From positions 1 through 10,905 of the forward strand of contig NZ_DASSES010000022.1 of the NCBI RefSeq assembly GCF_035695185.1: a stretch of DNA of 10,905 bases, read 5' to 3'. This stretch comes from Frateuria_A sp035695185. Its GTDB lineage: Bacteria; Pseudomonadota; Gammaproteobacteria; Xanthomonadales; Rhodanobacteraceae. Below the pieces are notes generated by a model. It saw only the letters and a list, made by a program, of their open reading frames with translations, was not told the DNA's origin and ran no database searches. Both the position numbers and the translations under genes were made by a program. Every line of letters begins with the position of its first letter. The first letter of the stretch is position 1. Positions 1 through 6,844 of this stretch are shown piece by piece.

Positions 1-688
1 CGTCGCCACGTCGCACGCGCAGGTGGTTGCGCCCGAACTCAAGCTCCACCTGGCCGTCGCCCGTCTCGAACAGCCCCACCAGCTCGTTGACGCCCTTGCG
101 GGGAATGATGATCTGGCGACGTGCGGCGACCTTGCTTTCCAGCTTGGTCTCCTTGAGCGCCAGGCGATGGCCGTCGGTGGCCACGCAGCGCAGGGTGTGC
201 TCCTGCAGGTCGAGCAGCATGCCGTTCAAGTAGTAACGGACATCCTGATTGGCCATGGCAAAGGCGGTGCGCTCCATCAGATCGCGCAGCACTTCTTCGG
301 GCAGGCTGACCCGTTCCACCAGCTCGATCTCGTCGATGGTGGGGAACTCGCTGGCCGGCAGCGTGGCCAGCGTGAAGCGGCTGCGACCGGCGGTCATTGC
401 CACGCGATCGCCGTTGAGCTTGAGGTCGATGCGCACGCCATCGGGCAGCGCACGCACGATGTCGAACAGCTTGCGCGCCGGGATGGTGATCTCGCCGTCG
501 CCCAGCTGCTCGGCGGGCGTGGTGGCCACCATCTCCACTTCCAGGTCGGTCCCGGTCAGCGAGACGCGGTCGTCGCCGACCTTCACCAGCAGGTTCGCCA
601 GAACGGGCAGCGTCTGTCGCCGTTCGACCACGCCCACCACCTGCTGCAGCGGCTTGAGCAAGGCTTCTCGTTGGATGCTGAATTGCAT
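1..688 (-). CDS. dnaN: DNA polymerase III beta subunit (sliding clamp), 3' end outside window
   Basis: This is the N-terminal 229 residues of the ring-shaped clamp that tethers DNA polymerase III to DNA; the family is usually about 366 residues, so the last third lies beyond the left edge. The reverse-strand reading starts MQFSIQREALLKPLQQV. It contains the conserved RRQTLPVLANLL segment (residues 23-34) and ATDGHRLA (170-177), which in E. coli DnaN forms part of the pocket that binds clamp-binding peptides. Domain I and most of domain II are present. The ATG at 688-686 is supported by a good Shine-Dalgarno (AGGGGAAG on the minus strand, 703-696) seven bases upstream. It lies downstream of dnaA in the same direction across a 227-base spacer, matching the usual dnaA-dnaN order. 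No frameshift is seen. Identification is firm. Confidence 0.97.
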   Translation of the reverse strand, partial: MQFSIQREALLKPLQQVVGVVERRQTLPVLANLLVKVGDDRVSLTGTDLEVEMVATTPAEQLGDGEITIPARKLFDIVRALPDGVRIDLKLNGDRVAMTAGRSRFTLATLPASEFPTIDEIELVERVSLPEEVLRDLMERTAFAMANQDVRYYLNGMLLDLQEHTLRCVATDGHRLALKETKLESKVAARRQIIIPRKGVNELVGLFETGDGQVELEFGRNHLRVRRGD

Positions 689-847
689 GTGTGGGCTTCC
701 CCTAACTGCTGTTCTGTTTTTTAAAAGAAGTTCAGTAGTGGTTGTTGGCGCAGTGGATATCTCGATTTAGCCAACTTCCCCTTGCCATTCAAGGCGTTGC
801 GTGATGACTGCCCTGTGCCCAAGTGCGCCTGCCGGCTGTGGGCCGAT

Positions 848-856
848 TGTGGATAA
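848..856 (-). promoter_or_regulatory. DnaA box (perfect consensus)
   Basis: The plus strand reads TGTGGATAA, the exact reverse complement of the DnaA box TTATCCACA. It faces the second perfect box at 882-890, with the degenerate box 871-879 between them. This clustering just beyond the dnaA stop codon argues for a DnaA-binding function rather than chance. Confidence 0.85.
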
Positions 857-881
857 AGTCCGGCCGCGAGTCATCCACCTA

Positions 882-890
882 TTATCCACA
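882..890 (+). promoter_or_regulatory. DnaA box (perfect consensus)
   Basis: The sequence TTATCCACA matches the DnaA box consensus exactly. It lies 25 bases beyond the dnaA stop codon, inside the candidate oriC, in opposite orientation to the box at 848-856. Confidence 0.85.
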
Positions 891-915
891 GCTTCGGCCC
901 GGGCTTTTCAAGCGA

Positions 916-2244
916 TCAGCCCGTCAACACGCGGATCAGCTGTTCCCAGTCCTGCCGCATCCGGGCGTCGGTCTCGCACAGCTTCCTGATCGTGCGGCAG
1001 GCGTGCAGCACCGTCGTGTGGTCGCGACCGCCGAACGCGTCGCCGATCTCCGGCAGGCTGTGCTCGGTCAGTTCCTTGGAAAGCGCCATGGCGATCTGCC
1101 GCGGCCGCGCCAGCGACCGGACGCGCCGTTTGGACAAAAGGTCCTGCAGACGCACGTTGAAGTACTCGGCGGTGATCTTCTGGATGTTCGGCACCGTCAC
1201 CGCCTGCGCATGGGTCGCCAGCAGATCGCGGAGCGTCTCCTCGGCGAAATCGGTGGTGATCGGCTTGCCGTAGAAGTTGGCGCGCGCCGCGAGCGTGTTG
1301 AGCGCCCCTTCCAGGTCGCGCACGTTGGAGCGGATCCGCTTGGCCAGCAGCATCGCCACGTTTTCGCTCACTGCCACGCCCTTCTCCTGGGCCTTGGACA
1401 GCAGGATCGCCGCGCGCGTCTCGAAGTCCGGCGGCTCGATCGCCACCGACAGGCCCCAGCCCAGGCGCGACTTCAGGCGCGGTTCGAGCTTGTCCACTTC
1501 CTTGGGATAGCGGTCGCAGGTCAGGATGATCTGCTGCTTGGACTCGAACAACGCATTGAAGGTGTGGAAGAACTCCTCCTGCGTGGTGTCCTTGCCGGCG
1601 AAGAACTGGATGTCGTCGATCAGCAGCGCATCGACCGAGCGGAAGCGCTGCTTGAACTGGTCCATGTTCTTGGTGCGCAGGGCCTCGATCATGGCGCCGA
1701 CGAACTGCTCCGAGCGCAAGTACAGCACCTTGCAGCTGGCGTTGCGCTCGCGCATCAGGTTGCCGGCGGCATGCATCAGATGCGTCTTGCCCAGGCCGGT
1801 GCCGCCGTACAGCAGCAACGGGTTGTAAGCACGACCGGGATTCATCGCCACCTGCATGGCGGCCGCCTTGCCCAACTGGTTGGACTTGCCCTCGACGAAG
1901 GTTTCGAACGTGTAGTGCGGATCCAGGTTGTGAGGGAAGGCCGGTGCCGGGGCGACCGCCTCGGCGGCTGCGGCCTTGGGCGGCGCCTGGCGGGCCGGGC
2001 GGGGTGCGCTGGACCCGACTTCCAGGCGCACCGGGCAATCACGGCCGGCCAGCTGGCCCAGCACCACCTCGATCCGTGGCAGGAACCGCTCGCGCACTGT
2101 GTCGAGCGTGTACGGGTTGGGCGCGAACAACTGCACGCCGGCGGCGTCCTCGCGCGCCTGCAGCGGCATCAGCCAGGTATGCAGCTCCTCGGCGCTCAGC
2201 TCGCTTTCCAGACGCTCAAGGCAGCGCCGCCACAAATCACTCAT
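916..2244 (-). CDS. dnaA: Chromosomal replication initiator protein DnaA
   Basis: DnaA is the AAA+ ATPase that binds DnaA boxes at oriC, melts the AT-rich element and helps load the replicative helicase. The 442-residue protein has domain I (about 1-75, starting MSDLWRRCLERL), a proline/alanine-rich linker (about 78-105) and the AAA+ core. The core shows Walker A GGTGLGKTH (147-155), Walker B LLIDD (207-211), sensor I LTCDR (241-245), the arginine-finger segment near RLKSRLGWG (256-264) and sensor II RDLEGALN (309-316). Domain IV carries the DNA-binding signature DHTTVLHA (408-415). The ATG at 2244 is chosen because domain I begins there; an upstream in-frame extension to 2310 reads unlike the family. 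No clear Shine-Dalgarno precedes this ATG. It is divergent from rpmH and upstream of dnaN. Degenerate DnaA boxes in its upstream spacer would fit autoregulation. Confidence 0.98.
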   Translation of the reverse strand: MSDLWRRCLERLESELSAEELHTWLMPLQAREDAAGVQLFAPNPYTLDTVRERFLPRIEVVLGQLAGRDCPVRLEVGSSAPRPARQAPPKAAAAEAVAPAPAFPHNLDPHYTFETFVEGKSNQLGKAAAMQVAMNPGRAYNPLLLYGGTGLGKTHLMHAAGNLMRERNASCKVLYLRSEQFVGAMIEALRTKNMDQFKQRFRSVDALLIDDIQFFAGKDTTQEEFFHTFNALFESKQQIILTCDRYPKEVDKLEPRLKSRLGWGLSVAIEPPDFETRAAILLSKAQEKGVAVSENVAMLLAKRIRSNVRDLEGALNTLAARANFYGKPITTDFAEETLRDLLATHAQAVTVPNIQKITAEYFNVRLQDLLSKRRVRSLARPRQIAMALSKELTEHSLPEIGDAFGGRDHTTVLHACRTIRKLCETDARMRQDWEQLIRVLTG

Positions 2245-2427
2245 GGGATAATCTTGACCAACGAAGGGGCGCCCGGAAGCGCAGGGTGGACCGGCAAGTC
2301 TAGCAGCCAACCCCCAGCATATCCCCAGTGATGTCCACAGGCCGCATCAGGGCAGGTTTGACAGCGCCTGCACGCGAGCCGCATAATTTCCAACCTTTTT
2401 GTCGACTTATCTTCTGGAGCTAAAGCC
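2245..2427. promoter_or_regulatory. Divergent dnaA/rpmH regulatory spacer with degenerate DnaA boxes
   Basis: This spacer must hold the start signals of both dnaA (leftward) and rpmH (rightward). Two sites on the plus strand resemble DnaA boxes with two mismatches each: ATATCCCCA (2319-2327) and ATGTCCACA (2331-2339). They lie 75-95 bases upstream of the dnaA start. In many bacteria DnaA represses its own promoter through such sites, so autoregulation is a reasonable inference. I could not identify a convincing leftward promoter for dnaA. Confidence 0.45.
2358..2387 (+). promoter_or_regulatory. Sigma-70 promoter of rpmH
   Basis: A perfect -35 box TTGACA (2358-2363) is followed after 18 bases by CATAAT (2382-2387), one mismatch from the -10 consensus. 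Transcription would start near 2394, leaving a leader of about 34 bases before the rpmH ATG. This is the strongest promoter-like sequence I see in the window, as expected for a highly expressed ribosomal protein gene. It probably also drives rnpA and perhaps yidC. Confidence 0.8.
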
Positions 2428-2562
2428 ATGAAGCGGACCTACCAGCCGAGCAAGCTCAAGCGCGCCCGCACCCACGGCTTCCGTGCCCGCATGGCGACCG
2501 CCGACGGCCGCAAGGTGCTCAATGCCCGTCGCGCCAAGGGTCGCAAGCGCCTGATCCCGTAA
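2428..2562 (+). CDS. rpmH: 50S ribosomal protein L34
   Basis: L34 is a small, very basic protein of the large ribosomal subunit. The 44-residue reading frame begins MKRTYQPSKLKRARTHGF and ends RRAKGRKRLIP, which is the family signature along its full length, and the size is typical. A GGAG Shine-Dalgarno at 2416-2419 lies eight bases before the ATG, and a strong sigma-70 promoter sits upstream. It is first in the rightward run and is separated from rnpA by only 14 bases, the common rpmH-rnpA pairing in which both products serve RNA and ribosome function. Confidence 0.99.
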   Translation: MKRTYQPSKLKRARTHGFRARMATADGRKVLNARRAKGRKRLIP

Positions 2563-2576
2563 GCGGCGCAGCTGTC

Positions 2577-2957
2577 ATGCCTGCCGCCGGCCTGCCGCGC
2601 GAAGCGCGGGTTCGCCGTGCAGGAGACTTCGCCGCCTTGCGTCAAGCCAGCGGCCGCCTCGGCGGCCGCTGTTTTTCTGCGCGCTGGCGTCCCAATGGAC
2701 TGGACCACGCCCGCCTGGGCCTGGCCGTCTCCAAGCGCGTGTCCAAGCGTGCGGTCGAGCGCAACCGGATCAAGCGCCTGGTGCGCGAATCGTTCCGCCG
2801 TGTCCGCCACCAGCTGCCACCGATCGACCTGGTCGTGATGGCACGCGAGGCCACCGCCGCCATGCCCGGCAACGAACTGCTGGCCGAGCTCGACGCGCTC
2901 TGGCGCCGGCTGCCGCCGTTGAAGCCCACCGAAGGCACCGGCACAATCGCGTGTTGA
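2577..2957 (+). CDS. rnpA: Ribonuclease P protein component
   Basis: RnpA is the basic protein cofactor of RNase P, which with the catalytic RNA trims the 5' leader of precursor tRNAs. The 126-residue product starts MPAAGLPREARVRR and contains VSKR (51-54) followed by the family's RNR signature region RAVERNRIKRLVRESFR (58-74). The length is normal for the family. The ATG at 2577 lies 14 bases after rpmH with no strong Shine-Dalgarno, so translational coupling to rpmH is likely. The C-terminal tail after about residue 112 (proline, threonine and glycine-rich) is not conserved. The RNA partner gene is not in this window. Confidence 0.96.
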   Translation: MPAAGLPREARVRRAGDFAALRQASGRLGGRCFSARWRPNGLDHARLGLAVSKRVSKRAVERNRIKRLVRESFRRVRHQLPPIDLVVMAREATAAMPGNELLAELDALWRRLPPLKPTEGTGTIAC

Positions 2958-3018
2958 CCTGCCTTTTCTCCTGTCCCTCCGCGGCTGCGGCTCGCGGTGC
3001 CACCGGAATTGCCCCGCG

Positions 3019-4710
3019 ATGAACCAGACGCGTACGTTTCTCCTGTTTGCCCTGCTGGCCGTGGCCTACCTTCTGTGGACGGCCTGGGAGAAGGACTACG
3101 CGCCGGCCCCGGCACCGACCGCCGCGGTCGCTGCGAGCAGCGGGACCGCACCGTCGGACAACACCGTACCGGGCGCCGTCGGTGCCGCCACGCCCGCCAT
3201 CGCCAGCACAGCATCGGCCAGCGCGGCCGCCGGCCAGCTGATCACCATCAGCAACGACGTCCTGCGCCTGACCGTCGACACCCGCGGCGGCAGCGTGGTC
3301 CGCGCCGACCTGCTCGCCTACCCGGCCGAGCCGGTCACCCGCAAGCATCCCAACCCGCCGCCGGTGCGCCTGCTGGACGATGCACAAGCGCAGTATTTCG
3401 TCGCCCAGAGCGGCCTGGTCAGCGCAGGCGGCCCGGCGCCGGATCACCGCGCGCTGTTCCAGTCCGCCCGGACGCATTACGAACTGGCCGACGGCGTGCC
3501 GGAGGTCAGGGCCGACCTGACCTGGCGGCAGGGTGACATCAAGGTCACCAAGACCTACACGCTCAAGCGCGGCCAGTACGTGGTCGCGCTCGACCAGCGC
3601 ATCGACAACACCGGCAGCACGCCCTGGCAGGGCAACGCCTACGAGCAGCTGCAGCGGGCCCCGCGCCCGGAGCACCATGGCTGGCTGCAGAACATGACCG
3701 ATCCCTCGGCCGCCAGCTTCTACGGCGCCGCCTGGTACAGCCCGGAGGATCACTTCCAGTCGCTCAAGTTCGACAAGTTCCAGAAGGACCCGCTGCAGCA
3801 GTCGTTCGGTGGCGGTTGGGCGGCCATGCTGCAGCACTACTTCTTCGCCGCCTGGATCCCGCCGGCGCAGCAGAAGGCAACCTACAGCACGGATGTGGTC
3901 AATGCCGCCGGTGACCACCCGACCTACCTGATCCGCGCCGTCAGCCCCACGCTGACCGTGGCGCCCGGCCAGAGCCAGAGCACCGGCGCGCGCCTGTACA
4001 TCGGTCCCAAGCTGGTCGGCACGCTGGACTCGGTGGCGCCGGGCCTGGCGCTGGCGACCAACTACGGCGTGTTCACCGTGATCGCCCAGCCGATGCATGC
4101 GCTGCTGTCGTGGCTGGAGAAGGTCAGCGGCAACTGGGGCGTGGCGATCATCCTGCTGGTGCTGATCATCAAGGGCCTGACCTGGAAGCTCACCGCCGCG
4201 CAGTACCGCTCCAGCGCCAAGATGCGCAAGCTGCAGCCGCGCGTGGCCGCGCTGAAGGAGCGCTACGGCGACGACAAGCAGAAGATGCAGATGGCGATGA
4301 TGGAGCTGTACAAGAAGGAGAAGGTCAACCCGATGACCGGCTGCCTTCCGGTGCTGATCACCATCCCGATCTTCTACGGCCTGTACGAAGTGCTGCGCGA
4401 GAGCGTGGAGCTGCGCCAGGCGCCGTTCGTCGGCTGGATCCACGACCTGTCCGCGCCGGACCCGTTCTTCGTGCTGCCGGCGGTGTACACCCTGGTGATG
4501 CTGGGCCAGCAGTACCTGATGCCGGCGACCGGGATGGATCCGACGCAGGCGAAGATGATGAAGTTCATGCCGTTGATCTTCGCGGTGCTGTTCGCCTTCT
4601 TCCCTGCCGGCCTGTGCCTCTACTACGTGGTCAACGGCATGGTCAGCCTGGGCCAGCAGTGGTACATCACGCACAAGGTGGAGAACGGCGAGGCCAAGGC
4701 CAAGGCCTGA
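3019..4710 (+). CDS. yidC: Membrane protein insertase YidC (Oxa1 family)
   Basis: YidC inserts and folds inner-membrane proteins, alone or with the Sec translocon. The 563-residue product has an N-terminal membrane anchor (about 5-21), an Ala/Pro-rich linker (28-72) and a large periplasmic beta domain (about 75-350) typical of Gram-negative YidC. The conserved core follows: TM2 with IIKGLTWKL (383-391), a cytoplasmic helical hairpin with AKMRKLQPRV (400-409) and YKKEKVNPMTGCLP (431-444), then further membrane segments at about 444-460, 484-501 and 514-548. Lys385 stands where E. coli has Arg366 in the hydrophilic groove; a positive charge is retained, and lysine also occurs in Pseudomonas-type proteins. 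The last residues are basic, as expected for a cytoplasmic tail. The ATG at 3019 has a weak CGGAA about 10 bases upstream. It follows rnpA by 61 bases with no yidD between. Confidence 0.98.
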   Translation: MNQTRTFLLFALLAVAYLLWTAWEKDYAPAPAPTAAVAASSGTAPSDNTVPGAVGAATPAIASTASASAAAGQLITISNDVLRLTVDTRGGSVVRADLLAYPAEPVTRKHPNPPPVRLLDDAQAQYFVAQSGLVSAGGPAPDHRALFQSARTHYELADGVPEVRADLTWRQGDIKVTKTYTLKRGQYVVALDQRIDNTGSTPWQGNAYEQLQRAPRPEHHGWLQNMTDPSAASFYGAAWYSPEDHFQSLKFDKFQKDPLQQSFGGGWAAMLQHYFFAAWIPPAQQKATYSTDVVNAAGDHPTYLIRAVSPTLTVAPGQSQSTGARLYIGPKLVGTLDSVAPGLALATNYGVFTVIAQPMHALLSWLEKVSGNWGVAIILLVLIIKGLTWKLTAAQYRSSAKMRKLQPRVAALKERYGDDKQKMQMAMMELYKKEKVNPMTGCLPVLITIPIFYGLYEVLRESVELRQAPFVGWIHDLSAPDPFFVLPAVYTLVMLGQQYLMPATGMDPTQAKMMKFMPLIFAVLFAFFPAGLCLYYVVNGMVSLGQQWYITHKVENGEAKAKA

Positions 4711-4788
4711 GCTCCGGCCGACTCTTCCCTTCCGTGGTGGCGGCTGAAGCACGGCTTGCGGTCTTCGGTGGTCACCCGAGGCTTTTCC

Positions 4789-6129
4789 ATGACCGACACC
4801 GACACCATTGCCGCGATCGCCAGTGCTCCGGGCGCGGCCGGCATCGGCGTGGTGCGCGTATCGGGGGCGCGCGTGCCGGCGATCGCGCAGGCATTGCTCG
4901 GGCGTGCACCCGACCCCCGTCACGCGCACCTCGCCGCCTTCCACGACGGTGACGGCACGCTGATCGATCGCGGCCTGTTGCTGCACTTTCCCGCGCCACA
5001 CTCCTACACCGGCGAGCACGTGCTCGAATTGCAGGGTCACGGCAGTGCGGTGCTGCTGGATCTGCTGCTGAAGCGTGTGTGTGCGCTAGGCGCGCGCCTG
5101 GCGCGGCCGGGCGAGTTCACCGAGCGTGCCTTCCTCAACGGCAAGCTGGATCTTGTCCAGGCCGAGGCGGTGGCCGACCTCATCGCCGCCCGCTCCGAAG
5201 CCGGGGCGCGTGCCGCGCTGCGCTCGCTCGACGGCGTGTTCTCGCAACGCGTCCACGCCCTGCTCGATGCACTGATCGCGTTGCGCGTGCACGTCGAGGC
5301 GGCGATCGATTTCCCGGAAGAGGAAATCGACTTCCTCGCCGACCCCGCCATTGCACGCCAGCTCGGCGCGCTACGCGACCAGCTGGCCGAACTGATGATC
5401 GAGACCCGCCGCGGCGTGCGCCTTGCCGATGGTCTCAAGGTCGCCATCGCCGGCCGCCCGAACGCCGGCAAGTCCAGCCTGCTCAATGCGCTTGCGTCTA
5501 GCGAGCGCGCCATCGTGACGCCGGTCGCCGGCACCACCCGCGACGTGCTGCGCGAAACGGTCAACCTCGACGGCGTGGTACTTGAACTGGCCGATACTGC
5601 CGGTCTGCGCCACACCGAAGACCAGATCGAGCGCGAGGGCGTGCGTCGTGCGCGTGCGGAACTCGCCCGCGCCGACCTGGTGCTGCTGGTGACCGACGCG
5701 GCGCATGCCCGGGATGACCTGGACCTGCTCGACGAACTGCCGGCGAGCCTTGCGCGGCTGGTCATCGTCAACAAGATCGACCTCGACGCCCAGCCGGCCC
5801 GTGCGGAAACGCATGGCGGCCTGACCCACCTCTGGATCTCGGCGCGCACCGGCGCGGGACTGGATCTGCTGCGCGCCGAACTCAAGAGCCGCGCCGGCGT
5901 CGGTGCGGGCGAAGGCGCCTTCAGCGCCCGCCGCCGCCACGTGGCGGCGCTCGAGCGCATGCAAGCCCACCTCGACCACGCTGCCGCGGTACTGGACGCC
6001 AGCCACGCCGGTGAACTCGCCGCCGAGGACCTGCGCCAAGCCCAGCACGCGCTGGGCGAAATCACCGGCAGCTACACCAGCGACGACCTGCTCGGCGCCA
6101 TCTTCGGCAGCTTCTGCATCGGCAAGTAG
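4789..6129 (+). CDS. mnmE: tRNA uridine-5-carboxymethylaminomethyl modification GTPase MnmE
   Basis: MnmE (TrmE/ThdF) works with MnmG to install the carboxymethylaminomethyl group on wobble uridine 34 of certain tRNAs. The 446-residue product has the N-terminal formyl-THF-binding domain (about 1-118, with PGEFTERAFLNGKLDL at 107-122), a helical domain split around the G domain, and all G motifs. These are G1 GRPNAGKSS (222-230), G2 around TPVAGTTRD (244-252), G3 DTAGLR (269-274), G4 NKID (328-331) and G5 SARTG (351-355). It ends in the catalytic C-terminal motif CIGK (443-446). The ATG at 4789 is preferred over an upstream TTG at 4756 because the family motif TDTIAAIAS follows directly and GAGG (4778-4781) lies seven bases upstream. 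It sits 78 bases after yidC, the common yidC-mnmE order. mnmG is not in this window. Confidence 0.98.
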   Translation: MTDTDTIAAIASAPGAAGIGVVRVSGARVPAIAQALLGRAPDPRHAHLAAFHDGDGTLIDRGLLLHFPAPHSYTGEHVLELQGHGSAVLLDLLLKRVCALGARLARPGEFTERAFLNGKLDLVQAEAVADLIAARSEAGARAALRSLDGVFSQRVHALLDALIALRVHVEAAIDFPEEEIDFLADPAIARQLGALRDQLAELMIETRRGVRLADGLKVAIAGRPNAGKSSLLNALASSERAIVTPVAGTTRDVLRETVNLDGVVLELADTAGLRHTEDQIEREGVRRARAELARADLVLLVTDAAHARDDLDLLDELPASLARLVIVNKIDLDAQPARAETHGGLTHLWISARTGAGLDLLRAELKSRAGVGAGEGAFSARRRHVAALERMQAHLDHAAAVLDASHAGELAAEDLRQAQHALGEITGSYTSDDLLGAIFGSFCIGK

Positions 6130-6161
6130 GCTGCGGCCGCCACGGCGCGATGAACCGTCGC

Positions 6162-6190
6162 GGGCCGGGGCTGCAGTTCCGCGCCGGCCC
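6162..6190. terminator. Inverted repeat after mnmE, possible terminator
   Basis: GGGCCGG (6162-6168) and CCGGCCC (6184-6190) form a perfect seven-base inverted repeat around a 15-base spacer, 33 bases past the mnmE stop. No T-run follows, so it is not a textbook intrinsic terminator, and GC-rich DNA yields such repeats by chance. The rest of 6130-6279 shows no gene. Confidence 0.22.
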
Positions 6191-6279
6191 TCGCCCCTGC
6201 TGCACCGCGCCCTGACGATCGCCTTCCTGGAGTGGGCGGGCGCTGAAGTCAGCGCACCGGATGACACCCGGCGCCGCCC

Positions 6280-6807
6280 ATGACGATCAAAACCATGCAG
6301 GATTTTTTCCATCCATGAGCTCTCGGACGTCTACAGCGCCGAAGGCAGTTCGCCAAGGCCTTGCCGTGGCTGTCGCGCGCGGCGCAGAACCAGGACCTGG
6401 CCCATGCGTTCGACCGGCACCTAGAGGAGGCGCATGGGCAGATCGAACGCATCGACAGCATCGCCGAGCAGCTGGATCTCCGCCTCAGGGCACCAAGTGC
6501 CAAGGCATGGAAGGCCTGATCGGCGAGGCGCGCGAGATCATCGAAACCGCGCCACCGGGTGCCTTGCGCGATGCGGTCCTGATTGCGGGCGCGCAAAAGG
6601 CCGAGCACGACGAGATTCGCCTCCTACGGCATCGTTTGCGTGCTGGCCGCGCAGCTCGAGCAGACGCTGCAGGAACAAAAGGCGACCGACCGGAAGCTCA
6701 CCCGGTTGGCCGAGCAGGGCATCAACCGGCAGGCGTCGCAGCGGGACAGCCCGCGAGGCCGCCTCCGCAGTACGTCACTGAAGCCCGGTTGGCCGGGCGC
6801 ATGTTGA
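6280..6807 (+). pseudogene. Frameshifted ferritin-like DUF892 (YciE/YciF family) gene
   Basis: No single frame is open, but joining frames gives a nearly full-length DUF892 protein, a ferritin-like four-helix family linked to stress in enterobacteria (YciE, YciF). The pieces are MTIKTMQDFF from 6280; IHELSDVYSAE (6311-6343); QFAKALP through EQLDLRLR (6346-6489); GTKCQGMEGLIGEA through KAEHDEI (6489-6617); and ASYGIVCVLAAQLEQ to ATDRKLTRLAEQGIN (from 6619). Joining needs +1 at 6307-6310 (after a T-run), -1 near 6344-6345, -1 in a G-run at 6488-6490 and +1 near 6615-6618. The first segment stops at 6316-6318 after 12 codons, so no functional protein is expected. The last frame runs past the usual C-terminus to a stop at 6805-6807. 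Lack of a clear Shine-Dalgarno fits decay. Sequencing error is an alternative, but the neighbouring genes are intact. Confidence 0.85.
6783..6798. terminator. GC-rich hairpin at the pseudogene end
   Basis: GCCCGG (6783-6788), loop TTGG, CCGGGC (6793-6798) is a perfect six-base stem with a four-base loop. It lies at the meeting point of the rightward pseudogene and the leftward rbsK, where a two-way terminator would be expected. No T-run accompanies it. Confidence 0.35.
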
Positions 6808-6823
6808 CGCCGCGCGTGCGGCG
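6808..6823. terminator. Second GC-rich hairpin near the rbsK 3' end
   Basis: CGCCGC (6808-6813), loop GCGT, GCGGCG (6818-6823) forms a perfect six-base stem 21 bases beyond the rbsK stop codon and 10 bases after the previous hairpin. Together they may serve as a bidirectional stop between convergent units. The lack of T-runs keeps confidence low. Confidence 0.3.
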
Positions 6824-6844
6824 GCGCGTCGTCCAGACGGTCCG

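Larger units (their letters stand above)
689..909. other. oriC: Probable chromosomal replication origin (oriC) in the dnaA-dnaN spacer
   Basis: This spacer has no credible gene. It holds two exact matches to the DnaA box TTATCCACA: 848-856 on the minus strand and 882-890 on the plus strand. Weaker boxes with two mismatches lie at 871-879 (TCATCCACC) and 752-760 (ATATCCACT on the minus strand). An AT-rich patch at 713-728 (T-run followed by TTAAAAGAAG), unusual in this GC-rich window, could be the unwinding element. Boxes near dnaA plus an AT-rich stretch near dnaN is an origin-like arrangement. The dnaA-rpmH spacer has only degenerate boxes, so I favour this side. The density of strong boxes is low compared with E. 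coli oriC, and activity is inferred. Confidence 0.72.

Noticed and set aside
897..904. GCCCGGGC palindrome beside the dnaA stop as a terminator
   Set aside because: The palindrome has no loop and no extended stem, so it would not make a stable RNA hairpin.
2245..2310. Upstream start giving DnaA 22 more residues
   Set aside because: The extra residues do not resemble DnaA domain I, and the extension would run through the regulatory spacer.
823..2331. Long open frame (502 codons) on the plus strand opposite dnaA
   Set aside because: It is antisense to an intact dnaA, starts inside the origin spacer, and its composition (His, Gln, Arg, Leu-rich) is what reverse reading of a high-GC gene produces.
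4361..4405. YidC Lys385 in place of the E. coli Arg366 as a defect
   Set aside because: A positive charge is kept, and lysine at this place is also seen in Pseudomonas-type YidC, so it is a normal variant.
4756..4788. Upstream TTG start adding 11 residues to MnmE
   Set aside because: The ATG at 4789 has a well-placed GAGG and begins at the conserved TDTIAAIAS segment.
2770..5040. Very long open frame (756 codons) on the minus strand opposite rnpA, yidC and mnmE
   Set aside because: It crosses three well-supported genes on the other strand, shows no recognisable domain and is His/Gln/Arg-rich. This is a GC-bias shadow.
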